Assembly: GCF_013337045.2 (NCBI RefSeq)
Contig: NZ_CP118259.1
Coordinates: 434,001-498,000, forward strand
Origin: Agrobacterium vitis
GTDB lineage: Bacteria > Pseudomonadota > Alphaproteobacteria > Rhizobiales > Rhizobiaceae
Direction of reading: 5' to 3'
Length of the DNA: 64,000 nt
The notes beneath the pieces were generated by a model. It saw only the letters and a list, made by a program, of their open reading frames with translations, was not told the origin of the DNA and did not search any database. Each line of letters starts with the position of its first letter. Positions within the stretch are counted from its first letter, which is position 1. The translations under genes were made by a program, and so were the position numbers. Positions 46,287-56,000 of this stretch are shown in pieces.

Positions 46287-47480
46287 ATGGCGATAGGGAT
46301 AGACAACAGGACAGCACGGCGGATTTTTCTGGAGCGGCAGGGGCTTTCCCGGCCACCGGGGCGAGCGTTGAGCCGTCAGGGCCTGCTGGCGCTGATCACC
46401 GATCTCGGTTTCGTGCAGGTGGATAGTATCGGCACGGTGGAGCGGGCGCATCACCAGATCCTGTTTTCGCGCCACCAGACGTACAGGCGCGAAGATCTGA
46501 CGGCTTTGCTTGAGCAGGACCGGTTGTTGTTCGAGCATTGGACCCATGATGCTTCAATCCTGCCTTCGGCTTTCTTTCCCTATTGGAAACATCGGTTCCG
46601 GCGCGAGGAAAGCCGGATTCTGGAGCGCTGGCGCACCTGGCGCGAGCCGGGCTTTGAGGCGGCTTTCGAGGAAACCTACCGGCGGATTACCGAGGGCGGC
46701 CCGGCCTTGTCGCGGGACATGAAGGAAAGCGACCATAAATCCGGCGGCTGGTGGAACTGGCATCCGTCAAAAACCGCGCTGGAATTTCTCTGGCGCACCG
46801 GCAAGCTATCGATTTCCGGCCGGGAAAATTTTCAGAAGATTTATGATCTGACGGAGCGCTGTATTCTTCAGGACCATTTGCAGGCCGAGGTGACGCATGA
46901 CGCTTTCATCGATTGGGCCTGCCGCGAAGCGCTGATCCGTCTGGGTTTTGCCACGTCGGGCGAAATCGCCGCCTTCTGGAATCTGGTTAGCCCGCAGGAG
47001 GCAAAACTCTGGCTGGAGACCCATCGCGCTGATCTGGAAGAGATCGAGATCGCGCCCGCCGATGGCGGCAAGCCGCGCCCCTCGCTGGCGCTGGCAGACC
47101 GCCTGCCCACCTTGCTGGTGGCCCCGGAGCCGCCCGCCCGTATCCGGGTGCTCAGCCCTTTCGACCCGCTGATCCGCGACCGGGCCCGCACCGAGCGTCT
47201 ATTCGGCTTCTTCTACCGGATCGAAGTCTTCGTACCCGAACCGAAACGGCAATATGGCTATTATGTCTTTCCGCTGCTGGAAAATGACCGGCTGATGGGC
47301 CGGATCGACATGAAAGCCAACCGCAAGGCCGGTACACTGGACGTGAAGCGGCTATGGTTGGAGCCGGGCATAAGGCCATCGACCGGACGGTTGGAAAAGC
47401 TCGACCAGGAATTGAACCGGCTTGCGCGATTTACCGGGGTGGAGGCGGTCGTTTATGGTGATGGTTGGCTCATTAGCTGA
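46287..47480 (+). CDS. YcaQ-like DNA glycosylase (winged-helix protein)
   Basis: A 397-residue protein with FVQVDSIGTVERAHHQILFSR at the N-terminus; the Gln-x-Asp of VQVDSI is the catalytic motif known in E. coli YcaQ, which unhooks DNA interstrand crosslinks. The C-terminal RVLSPFDPLIRDR and VYGDGWLIS complete the family. The 3' end is partly duplicated at 48785-48898. Confidence 0.85.
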   Translation: MAIGIDNRTARRIFLERQGLSRPPGRALSRQGLLALITDLGFVQVDSIGTVERAHHQILFSRHQTYRREDLTALLEQDRLLFEHWTHDASILPSAFFPYWKHRFRREESRILERWRTWREPGFEAAFEETYRRITEGGPALSRDMKESDHKSGGWWNWHPSKTALEFLWRTGKLSISGRENFQKIYDLTERCILQDHLQAEVTHDAFIDWACREALIRLGFATSGEIAAFWNLVSPQEAKLWLETHRADLEEIEIAPADGGKPRPSLALADRLPTLLVAPEPPARIRVLSPFDPLIRDRARTERLFGFFYRIEVFVPEPKRQYGYYVFPLLENDRLMGRIDMKANRKAGTLDVKRLWLEPGIRPSTGRLEKLDQELNRLARFTGVEAVVYGDGWLIS

Positions 47481-47505
47481 ACCTTTAGGAGGCAGGTCGT
47501 TCTGC

Positions 47506-48105
47506 TCAAGCTCCGAGACCGAGAATTGGGTAGAGCGACGCAACTAACAAAGCGGCCATGGTGCAATTGAAAATTCGCAGTCGAGTGTTGTTCGATAGCC
47601 ACCGCCGAACCACCGTCCCGAGCCACGCCCAAACCGCGATTGCGGGGAAGCAAACGGACGCAAATGAGCCGGCCACCATGACGACCGACTGCAATGAGCG
47701 GTCGGGTGCATAGAGTGTAACTGCCGAAAGACACATAGCCCATGCTTTGGGATTGACCCACTGGAATAGTGCAGCCTCAAGAAAGGTCATTGGGTTGCTG
47801 CCAGCATCCTGCTCTTCGATGGGGGCTGCGATGGCAATTTTAGCGGCTAGCCAGATCAGATAGGCGACGGATAGGATCGTCAGCACCAGGTTTAACGCGG
47901 GCACAGCATCAAACACGGCCATTAGACTCATTCCAACGAGGAATGCCATGGCCGACACGCCTCCGACGATTCCGAGCATATGCGGCATGGTCCGGCGAAA
48001 GCCGAAGTTAGCACCGGAGGCCATCAACATCAGATTATTCGGGCCCGGGGTGATAGTGGCGGCGAATGCGCAGCCGATAAGCGCCGTTAAGACAGCAAAG
48101 TTCAT
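47506..48105 (-). CDS. LysE/RhtB family amino acid exporter
   Basis: A 199-residue membrane protein with about six helices. ITPGPNNLMLMASGANFGFRR is the LysE-superfamily N-terminal motif. It exports an amino acid, which cannot be identified from the sequence. The ATG at 48105 follows AGAGGGA; a longer frame from 48267 is not needed. Divergent from an Lrp-type regulator, a common pairing for such exporters. Confidence 0.88.
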   Translation of the reverse strand: MNFAVLTALIGCAFAATITPGPNNLMLMASGANFGFRRTMPHMLGIVGGVSAMAFLVGMSLMAVFDAVPALNLVLTILSVAYLIWLAAKIAIAAPIEEQDAGSNPMTFLEAALFQWVNPKAWAMCLSAVTLYAPDRSLQSVVMVAGSFASVCFPAIAVWAWLGTVVRRWLSNNTRLRIFNCTMAALLVASLYPILGLGA

Positions 48106-48199
48106 GAGACTTTTCCCTCTATTTGTTTGCGCAATAATAGATGGACAATTCCGCAATTTTTGACCTAAATATTCAATTTCGTGACTAAATGGACAATAA
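48106..48199. promoter_or_regulatory. Divergent lysE-lrp control region with repeated ATGGACAAT
   Basis: ATGGACAAT occurs at 48141-48149 and 48189-48197, 48 bp apart, in an AT-rich stretch between divergent genes. It may be the operator of the Lrp-type regulator. The second copy overlaps the lrp ribosome-site region. Confidence 0.45.
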
Positions 48200-48655
48200 A
48201 TGACAAATATAGATGCAATGGACACGAAAATATTGCGCGTACTTAGGCGTGATGGGCGGATCAGCAATGTGGCACTCGCGGAGGCGGTCAGCCTCTCGCC
48301 GTCAGCTTGTCTTAGACGTGTCCAAGAACTGGAACGGAGTGGTGTGATCCGCGGCTATCGTGTCGTCACCGACCCCGAAAGCATGGGGCGTGGCTTTGCA
48401 GCGTATGTCATGATTGGCCTTTCCTCTCATACCAAGGCAGCCTTGGAGGGCTTTGAGAGGGCAATGGCAATCGCTCCAGAAGTCGTGGAATGTCACAACA
48501 TTGCCGGGGCATTCGAATATCTGCTGCGGGTGGAGAGTGCCGATCTCGCTGGTTATAAGCGTTTTCACACCGAAGTCCTCGGCACTCAGAGCCATGTAAA
48601 TGCAATCACCTCCTATATCGTGATGGAAACCTCCAAAGATGATCGCGCGGGCTGA
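48200..48655 (+). CDS. Lrp/AsnC family regulator
   Basis: A 151-residue regulator with an N-terminal helix-turn-helix (DTKILRVLRRDGRISNVALAEAVSLSPSACLRRVQELE) and a C-terminal RAM domain (HNIAGAFEYLLRVES). It probably controls the divergent exporter in response to its amino acid. The ATG follows GGAC at a short distance. Confidence 0.9.
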   Translation: MTNIDAMDTKILRVLRRDGRISNVALAEAVSLSPSACLRRVQELERSGVIRGYRVVTDPESMGRGFAAYVMIGLSSHTKAALEGFERAMAIAPEVVECHNIAGAFEYLLRVESADLAGYKRFHTEVLGTQSHVNAITSYIVMETSKDDRAG

Positions 48656-48784
48656 ATTTGAAATTCGAACGTGAAAGATATGGGTCTGTCAGGAGAATGA
48701 GGCGATGGCGACAGGCCATGCTTGTTGCTAACAGATCAGCCTGCCCATGCTTGTGACACTGCGGAAACTGCCCGGCTGCATTCG

Positions 48785-48898
48785 GTGCTGAGCCCCTTCG
48801 ACCTGCTGCTGGAAACGCTCGACCAGGAATTGACCCGGCTTGCGCGAGTTAAGGGCGTGGAGGCGGTCGTGTATGGTGATGGCTGGCTCAGTTCTTGA
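48785..48898 (+). pseudogene. Broken duplicate of the ycaQ-like 3' end
   Basis: Reads VLSPFDLLLETLDQELTRLA...VEAVVYGDGWLSS and a stop. It joins the RVLSPFDPL segment of the YcaQ-like protein directly to its last ~30 residues, so the middle is missing. The DNA closely matches 47388-47480. The intact gene lies on the other side of lysE/lrp. It overlaps the 3' end of the cupin gene by 11 bp. Confidence 0.85.
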
Positions 48899-49346
48899 TT
48901 GGCTTGCCAGCGCGATCCGTCAGGGTTTTGACGAAATTGACCTTGGTCATGACCATGTCTTTGTCGCTGTAATGGACGATCTCATCGGGCGAGCGGGTGC
49001 CGACCACCAGATAGACACAATCCGCATTGGAGCGGTTTTCCAGGCAATGGCTGAGGGGAACACCGGCCTTGAAGGTTGCGGCATCGCCCGGCATCATCTC
49101 GGTGACCACGTCGCCTTCAAGCAATGTGGCTGTTCCCTTGAGCATATAGAGGAATTCGTCTTCCTGTTCATGCCAGTGCTTATGAGATGAGCGGGAGCCG
49201 GGCGGCAATGTTTCCAGGAGCGCGCCAAATTGTGTCAGGCCGCCTGCATCGCTTAACCGCCTTGCGCTATAGGGCCCAAGTTCAGCGTTCATGCCCTCGG
49301 CGGTGCCGATATCCAACGGCGCGTTTTCGGCTTTGATAACAGGCAT
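48888..49346 (-). CDS. Cupin-domain protein
   Basis: A 152-residue protein. SHKHWHEQEDEFLYMLKGTATL and GVPLSHCLENRS carry the two cupin motifs with His/Glu metal ligands. The reaction is unknown. The ATG at 49346 follows GAGGGAA. Its 3' end overlaps the ycaQ remnant. Confidence 0.82.
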   Translation of the reverse strand: MPVIKAENAPLDIGTAEGMNAELGPYSARRLSDAGGLTQFGALLETLPPGSRSSHKHWHEQEDEFLYMLKGTATLLEGDVVTEMMPGDAATFKAGVPLSHCLENRSNADCVYLVVGTRSPDEIVHYSDKDMVMTKVNFVKTLTDRAGKPIKN

Positions 49347-49390
49347 GGTTCCCTCAACCGTTTTGCAGCTGTTCCATACCGATAGATAAC

Positions 49391-49421
49391 GCAAAAAAGG
49401 GTGTGCCGCCACACACCCTTC
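49391..49421 (-). terminator. Rho-independent terminator for the 101-residue gene
   Basis: On the minus strand AAGGGTGTG pairs with CACACCCTT over a 6-nt loop and is followed by a run of T (TTTTTTGC). It ends the upstream gene at 49449-49754. Confidence 0.88.
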
Positions 49422-49448
49422 TTTCGCGTAGCCATGGCAGAGCCGTGG

Positions 49449-49754
49449 CTACTCCTCGTCCGTATCCATATATTCCAGATAATGCGCTTCGATCTGTTGG
49501 ATCGGAGACGCCGCTTTTGCCTCGTCGATGGCCGTCGAGGTGCTGGTTTTTACGCCAGCCGTTTTCTTGGTCGAATCCAGGCTCCAGAGCGCATTGGCCA
49601 GGGAAGCTGACAACAGCGTGCTGGTGGAGTTTCCACCGGCAGAGCGCGAGCGGGGCGTGGTCGCAGACTCTACGGCAACATCCTCAACGCTTGACGCGCC
49701 ATGAATGTAGCGGCTCTGATACTGTGAATTGCCAAGGCTGCTGTCGATCCTCAT
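49449..49754 (-). CDS. Small hypothetical protein under a possible CtrA box
   Basis: A 101-residue soluble protein beginning MRIDSSLGNSQYQSRYIHGA, rich in Ser, Thr and Ala, with an acidic end (EAHYLEYMDTDEE). No family recognised. The ATG follows AAAGGG. A full TTAA-N7-TTAA motif lies 25 bp upstream and a good terminator downstream, so it looks like a real single-gene unit. Confidence 0.65.
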   Translation of the reverse strand: MRIDSSLGNSQYQSRYIHGASSVEDVAVESATTPRSRSAGGNSTSTLLSASLANALWSLDSTKKTAGVKTSTSTAIDEAKAASPIQQIEAHYLEYMDTDEE

Positions 49755-49778
49755 CGCAGGCCCTTTCTGTTCGCTTCG

Positions 49779-49793
49779 TTAACCCTTTATTAA
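49779..49793. promoter_or_regulatory. CtrA-box-like TTAACCCTTTATTAA
   Basis: TTAA-CCCTTTA-TTAA has the exact 7-base spacing and a TTAACC half typical of CtrA sites. It lies just upstream of the 101-residue gene. Confidence 0.5.
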
Positions 49794-49992
49794 CGATCGA
49801 AGCTTGCGCGAGGCTTGCGTCATGTCCGGCTTTTCCGAGAAATTGTGGAGACGGGAGGCGTTTGCACTAGATCTAGTTTTATCAACATTTTCTACTGGAG
49901 AAAATAGGAATTTTCCGCCAATTCTGTTAGAATTTGTAAAGATCAATTCGAATTATACAACTATTTGGCGTTCGAGACCTACAAGACTTAAA

Positions 49993-50571
49993 CTATACTA
50001 CGGTGGGAAGCTTCGCCGACAATGCCTTCAGGCAAAGCTCGAAAGCCGTCAGATCGCTATAGAGCTGGTCTGCTTGGGCCTGATGGGTAAAAATCGGCCC
50101 GCCACGGCGTTCAACTCCCCCATGCAGCATAAGATTTTCGATCATATCGAAATCCTCCAAAGACAGACCATCCGGTCCGCGCTTGCGCTGATCAGGACCG
50201 AGCGTCACCTTGCCCTGATAAAATCCGGCGGTGCGGGCATAGTGATTGTCGACGATATTGGTATAGGCAGCGACGAGCTTGCCCTGCGCGCACATATAGC
50301 CCAGCTCGAACGCGGTGCCGGGATCGGCGGCAATGCCACGGAACGGGGTGAGATTGGCAATCACCCCATCAGCCCGATTCATCATATCCTCATCGACGGC
50401 ACTGATTTTCAATCCGAACTCATGCAAGGTCGGGGCCGGTTCTATGGAAATATCGCCGGGGCAGATCGGCTCGAACCCATAGGCCCTTGTCATCTCAGCC
50501 TTGGCATCGAGCACCTCGCGGGCATCAGCGAGAAACACTTCGGGACCGGCGAGATAAAGCTTGAGTGACAT
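49993..50571 (-). CDS. Nucleoside 2-deoxyribosyltransferase family protein
   Basis: A 192-residue protein. LKLYLAGPEVF, MNRADGVIANLTPFRG and DPGTAFELGYMCAQGKLV are the family's nucleoside-binding motifs with the Asp and Glu of the active site. It exchanges or hydrolyses deoxyribosyl bonds. The ATG follows AGGAACCC. Confidence 0.88.
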   Translation of the reverse strand: MSLKLYLAGPEVFLADAREVLDAKAEMTRAYGFEPICPGDISIEPAPTLHEFGLKISAVDEDMMNRADGVIANLTPFRGIAADPGTAFELGYMCAQGKLVAAYTNIVDNHYARTAGFYQGKVTLGPDQRKRGPDGLSLEDFDMIENLMLHGGVERRGGPIFTHQAQADQLYSDLTAFELCLKALSAKLPTVV

Positions 50572-50661
50572 GGATTGGGTTCCTGGAAAAGATCATTCTT
50601 CCGCGCAACCTCGGTCTGCGAGGCTTTATGACGATTGTAAAATCAGGGGTATGCCCAGGCC

Positions 50662-51762
50662 TTACGCAATTTCGGTTTCCGAGATCTTGATGCCAAAACC
50701 CTCCAGGCCGACGTAATGGCGTTCACGCGAGGCCATCAGCCGGATCGAGGTGACGCCGAGATCTTTCAGGATCTGGGCCCCAAGGCCGATTTCCAGCCAT
50801 TCGCTATCGCGGGTCTGGGCTTCCTGATGGGCCTCGCGGTCATGCATGCCAGCCCTGGCCGTGGTCGAGGCGCCAACCCCGACGGAGCCTTCGCGTAGAT
50901 AAACGATAATGCCGCGGCCTTTTTCTGCGATCCGTTTCAGCATGCTATCGATCTGGCGGGCGCCGCCGAACACATCAGCACCGACATTTTCCAGATGCAG
51001 ACGCACCGGGATATCGACACCGTCGCGGATGTCGCCGAACACGACGGCCAGATGCTGCATCGGGTCCCAGGGCAGGGAATAGGCATGGGCTTTGGCCGGG
51101 CCGTAAGGCGTTTGGATGTCAAAGGTCGACATCAGCTGGATCAGGGTTTCCTTGCGCTGGCGATAGGCAATCAGGTCGGCGACCGAGATCTGTTTCAGCT
51201 TGTGCTTTTCGGCAAAGGCTGAGACCTGCGGGCCGCGCATGACCGTGCCATCGTCATTGACCATTTCCGAAATCACGCCGATCGGCGGCAGGTTGGCCAG
51301 CCGGCAGAGATCGACGGCTGCCTCCGTATGGCCGGAGCGCATCAACACGCCGCCTTCACGCGCCACCAGCGGGAAAATATGGCCTGGGCGGACGAAATCG
51401 GCAGGACCGACATTGGGATTGGCCAGATTGCGCACCGTCAGCGTCCGGTCATCAGAGGAAATCCCGGTTGTGGTTCCATGCTTGAAATCGACGCTGACCG
51501 TGAAGGCCGTGGTGTGGGCGCTGTCATTTTCGGCGACCATAGCCGAGAGATTCAACCGCTTGGCTTCCTCTTTCGGCATTGGCGTGCAGACGATGCCTGA
51601 CGTGTGGCGGATGATGAAGGCCATTTTCTCCGACGTGCAATGCACGGCGGCAACGATCAGGTCGCCTTCGTTCTCGCGGTCGTCATCATCGGTGACGATC
51701 ACGATTTCACCGGCCTCAAAAGCCCGGATAGCGTCAACGACACGGGTCTGTTCATAGCTCAT
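50662..51762 (-). CDS. ribB: 3,4-dihydroxy-2-butanone-4-phosphate synthase with a degenerate GCH II domain
   Basis: A 366-residue protein. The N-terminal RibB domain carries DDDDRENEGDL and SGHTEAAVDLCRL and makes the four-carbon riboflavin precursor. The C-terminal half resembles GTP cyclohydrolase II, but the zinc-binding Cys are missing: the site reads RLHLENVGADVFGGARQID, with no Cys. So only the RibB activity is expected. It is 10 bp downstream of aroC on the same strand. Confidence 0.92.
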   Translation of the reverse strand: MSYEQTRVVDAIRAFEAGEIVIVTDDDDRENEGDLIVAAVHCTSEKMAFIIRHTSGIVCTPMPKEEAKRLNLSAMVAENDSAHTTAFTVSVDFKHGTTTGISSDDRTLTVRNLANPNVGPADFVRPGHIFPLVAREGGVLMRSGHTEAAVDLCRLANLPPIGVISEMVNDDGTVMRGPQVSAFAEKHKLKQISVADLIAYRQRKETLIQLMSTFDIQTPYGPAKAHAYSLPWDPMQHLAVVFGDIRDGVDIPVRLHLENVGADVFGGARQIDSMLKRIAEKGRGIIVYLREGSVGVGASTTARAGMHDREAHQEAQTRDSEWLEIGLGAQILKDLGVTSIRLMASRERHYVGLEGFGIKISETEIA

Positions 51763-51772
51763 GATATGTTCC

Positions 51773-52867
51773 TTACTTCAAACGCCCGGTCTGCCCACGG
51801 TCGCGCAGATAATGATCCGCCAGCGCACACGCCACCATGGCCTCGCCAACCGGCACGGCCCGGATGCCGACGCAGGGGTCGTGGCGGCCCTTGGTGCGAA
51901 TATCGACATTGCGGCCCTGCGAATCGATTGACTGGCGCTCGGTGAGGATCGACGAAGTCGGCTTGATAGCAAACCGCGCCACAATGGGTTCGCCGGTGGA
52001 AATCCCGCCGAGAATGCCGCCGGCATGGTTGGAGAGGAAAATAGGCTGCCCGTCATTGCCCATGCGCATCTGATCGGCGTTTTCCTCGCCGGTGATTTCG
52101 GCGGCGCCAAAGCCATTGCCGATTTCAACACCCTTGACGGCATTGATCGACATCAGCAGCGCGGTAATATCCTGGTCCAGCTTGGCATAGATCGGCGCGC
52201 CCAGCCCAGCCGGCACGCCTTCGGCCACCACCTCCACCACGGCCCCCACCGAGGAGCCATGCTTGCGGATCTGGTCGAGATAGTCTTCCCAGACGGGGAC
52301 GATCTTCGGGTCTGGTGCAAAGAACGGATTATTGCCGACCTCGGCCCAATCCCAATTGGCACGATCGATCTTATGCGTGCCGATCTGCACCAGCGCGCCG
52401 CGAATGGTGACGCCGGGCAGAACCAGGCGGGCAATGCCACCCGCCGCCACCCGCGCTGCCGTTTCGCGCGCCGAGGAGCGCCCGCCACCGCGATAATCGC
52501 GGATGCCATATTTCAGGTCGTAGGTATAATCGGCATGGCCGGGGCGATATTGCTGAGCGATCTCGCCGTAATCCTTGGAGCGTTGATCGGTGTTTTCGAT
52601 CATCAGCGAAATCGGCGTGCCGGTGGTGATCATCGAGCCATCGTCCTGCGGCATGACGCCGGAGAGCACCTTAACCAGATCATCTTCGCGCCGCTGAGTA
52701 ACGAACCGCGACTGGCCGGGCTTGCGCTTGTCGAGCCAGACCTGGAGATCTTCCAGGGTGAATTTCAAGCCGGGGGGGCAACCATCCACCACCGCGCCCA
52801 GCGCTGGACCATGGCTTTCGCCCCAGGTGGTGATACGGAAAAGGTGACCGAAACTATTATGCGACAT
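51773..52867 (-). CDS. aroC: Chorismate synthase
   Basis: A 364-residue FMN enzyme of the shikimate pathway. [27 protein letters not shown] and [29 protein letters not shown] are classical signatures. It converts EPSP to chorismate. It precedes ribB with a 10-bp gap, likely cotranscribed. Confidence 0.97.
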   Translation of the reverse strand: MSHNSFGHLFRITTWGESHGPALGAVVDGCPPGLKFTLEDLQVWLDKRKPGQSRFVTQRREDDLVKVLSGVMPQDDGSMITTGTPISLMIENTDQRSKDYGEIAQQYRPGHADYTYDLKYGIRDYRGGGRSSARETAARVAAGGIARLVLPGVTIRGALVQIGTHKIDRANWDWAEVGNNPFFAPDPKIVPVWEDYLDQIRKHGSSVGAVVEVVAEGVPAGLGAPIYAKLDQDITALLMSINAVKGVEIGNGFGAAEITGEENADQMRMGNDGQPIFLSNHAGGILGGISTGEPIVARFAIKPTSSILTERQSIDSQGRNVDIRTKGRHDPCVGIRAVPVGEAMVACALADHYLRDRGQTGRLK

Positions 52868-52933
52868 ATGCTGAAACCGGGTCCGCTTTGCCAGGGGATA
52901 AGCCCTGCCTTTTACAAGGCCCCACTCTTAGTA

Positions 52934-52969
52934 GAAAAGCCGCAAGCGTGAAAAGCCTTTCTTTGCGGC
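52934..52969 (-). terminator. Probable terminator of the GGDEF-EAL gene
   Basis: On the minus strand GCCGCAA pairs with TTGCGGC across a loop, followed by TTTTC. It lies 41 bp past the stop at 53010. Confidence 0.55.
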
Positions 52970-53009
52970 AATGGCGCAAAAACCGGAAAAGCTTTGCGTG
53001 AGTTGGAGC

Positions 53010-56000
53010 TTATGATGCCATCTGGCGGTCTGTCTGCAAGGCGAAGCGGCCGAATTCCTCGAAGGGCAGCGGTTTTGCAAAAGCGTAGCCTTGCAACAGG
53101 TCGCAGCCCAGTTCGCGCAGGATTTGTGCATGGGCAATGCTTTCGACGCCCTCGGCCACGGTTGCCACTCCCAGAGAGCGGGCAATGTCGATGATCGAGC
53201 GCACCATGGCCCGTTCCCGGCTGGAATTGAGCAGGGGCATCACCAATTGCCGGTCGATTTTCAGCCGCTTGGGTTGAAGTTTCAAAAGACTGATGATTGA
53301 CGTGTGGCCCGTGCCGAAATCGTCGATCTCGATGTCGATGCCCAGCGCCTTGATCCGCTCGATATTGGTGGTGGCAATATCCTCGCTTTCATCGAGAAAG
53401 ATCGATTCGACCAGTTCGAAGGAAATTTCACCGGGCGAAATGCTGAGGCCTTCCAGCGTCTCGATCAGTCCGGCATCATGCAGCCGACGGGACGAGACAT
53501 TAACGGAAATCTTGGGGAGTTTCACACCCATGGCGGCCCAGCGCATCTTGTCCTTCAGCGCCAGTTCCAGCACGATCTGGTCGATACGCGCCATGACATT
53601 CAGGTCTTCCGCCACTTTCAGGAAGCTATTGCTGGGCAGGATGCCGCGGGTTGGATGCTGCCAGCGGACCAACGCCTCGGCGCCGACCAGATCCATGCTG
53701 TTGGCGCAGAATTGCGGCTGATACCAGGCGGTGATCTCGTCATTTTCCAGAGCGTGCAGCAATTCATCGGCGATACGCTTCGAGCTGACAATATTGGCCT
53801 GGAGATTTTCGGTGAAGAATTGGAAACAGTTGCGACCCTGCCGCTTGGCTTCATAGAGCGCCAGGTCGGCATTGATCAGGATCTTGCGGGCATCGGTTCG
53901 CAGTCCCTTGGCCTCGGCAATGCCGATGGAAACGCCGCAGCGACATATGAAGCCCTCGAAATCCAAGGGTATGTTGATATCCTGGATGATGCGTTCGGCA
54001 AGCTCGGCGGCGGCCTTGGCATCGATTGGCCCATGCAACAGAACCACGAATTCGTCCCCGCCAATCCGTGCCACCAGATCGCCGCTGTTCATGTGGCGCG
54101 ACAGAACCCGTGCCGCATTGACCAGCATGGCATCGCCTGCGGCATGGCCCAGTGTGTCGTTGATTTCCTTGAACCGGTCCAGGTCGAGATGCAGAATGGT
54201 GAAGCGGCTTCTGTTCGCCTGGGACTGCCGCGTCAGGCTGTCCAGGGCGATGTCCAGCTTGCGACGATTGGCAAGGCCGGTCAGCGGATCATGCAAGGCA
54301 TTGAATTCGATCCGGTTCTTGGTCAGTTCAAGTTCGATATTGCGCGCTTCCGCTTCGGCCTTCGCCGTGCGCAATTCTTCTGTCAGCAGCACGTCGGCCG
54401 TCACATCGAAGCTGATGCCGATCAGCTTCTTGCGTCCGTTGCGGTCGACATGCACCTGACCAACGGAGCGCACCCAGCGTGTACCGCCCTGGTCCAACAA
54501 TACCCGCTGGCTGGTGTTGAGGCGCGTATGCTGCTTTAACACGTTGCGCGCGGCCTCCATCAACATGTCGTGGTCGTCTTTATGGATCTTGCTCAGCCAC
54601 ATGGCGTCGGTGATATGACTGCTGGTGGCCGGAATATTATAAAGATAGCACATGCGTTCGTCCCAGACGGTGTGGCCTGTGGCAAAATCATGTTCCCAGA
54701 CGCCGCAGCCATAGGAATCCAGCGCCAGTTCGAACCGATAGGACAGGCTTTCCAACTGCTGCTCCCGGATGGACAATTCGTCCAGGGCCAGTTCCAGCTC
54801 CGCATTCTTGATATCGGAACTCTCCTTGGCAGCGCGTAGATCATTTTGCATGGCGACATCGGCAGTAATGTCCCAGACAAGGCCGGTCACACGGTTTTGG
54901 CCGGAGGCATCCGCATGGCTGCCGACGGAGCGCAAGGTACGGATGGCGCCGCTCTCCAGCACGACCCGGTAATCCTGGCTGTTTTCGCCTTGCTGGCAGG
55001 CCAGAACATGGGTTTGCGCCTTGGCGCGGTCTTCGGGATGCACTGTTTCCAACCAGCGGGCGATGTCCTGATCGAGATCGCCGCCGCTGCCTGCTCCATG
55101 CAATTGTGCGGCACGGCTGTCCTGGTGGAGGGTCGGATTGCCGGTTGCAAGCTCCCACATGCCGATATTGGAACTGTCCATTGCCAGTTCGAAACGCCGG
55201 GTCAAGGCCCGATACTTGTCTTCCATCTGCTGTAGCGCGCGCCGGCGTTTGGCGCGGGAGATGAAAAGCACCGCTATGCCGCAAAGCGGTGCAGCAAAAG
55301 CCAGATCCACGGCAACCAGCGTCATGACGAAATTACTGTGATCCTGCGGTTTCTGCTGCCAGCCTGCACGCGGGCGGCCATACACTTGCAGCGTCCCGCC
55401 TTGAAGCGCCATGGTCAGTATTTCCGGGCTTTCCCCGGTCATGTTCTGCTTGGCCAAATCCGGCCTGGTCAAATCCTGTGCCGCGAGTGACGGGCTACCG
55501 AAAACAGTGCGCGTACCGGATGCGGTCTGCACCATGACGGCAATCTCGATAGCTGGTCCGTTGCCGACCGGAGCCGTGGCGCCATCGGCGATGGCGGACT
55601 GGATGAATTTGGCGGTATCCAGAATGGCACGGACATGGATAGGGGAGGGCGTCGCATCGGCGGCGGTGAGATCCAGTTGCAATTGCCCGTCATCCAGCAA
55701 TTGCATATCCGTGTCCGAATCAGAACCGATCGTCATGCCGGGCTTGGAGGAGAGCCCTTGCTGCGTCCACACCTGTTCTATGACAGTGCCTCGGGCCAGC
55801 GCCAAAGCTCGAAATTCCGGACGTTCCCTTAGAATACCGCGAACAAGCCCCTCCGTTTGCGGCGAGGCCAGTGCGCCTTCAAGCGGTGACAATGCATGGA
55901 CAAGATGCCGAAGCGCGAAGAAATTCTCCTCGGTTCTTTGGGTCATCATTCCGCTGACCCGCTGCAGGTCCGCTTGGACTTGCCTGCGCAATTGGCTGCG

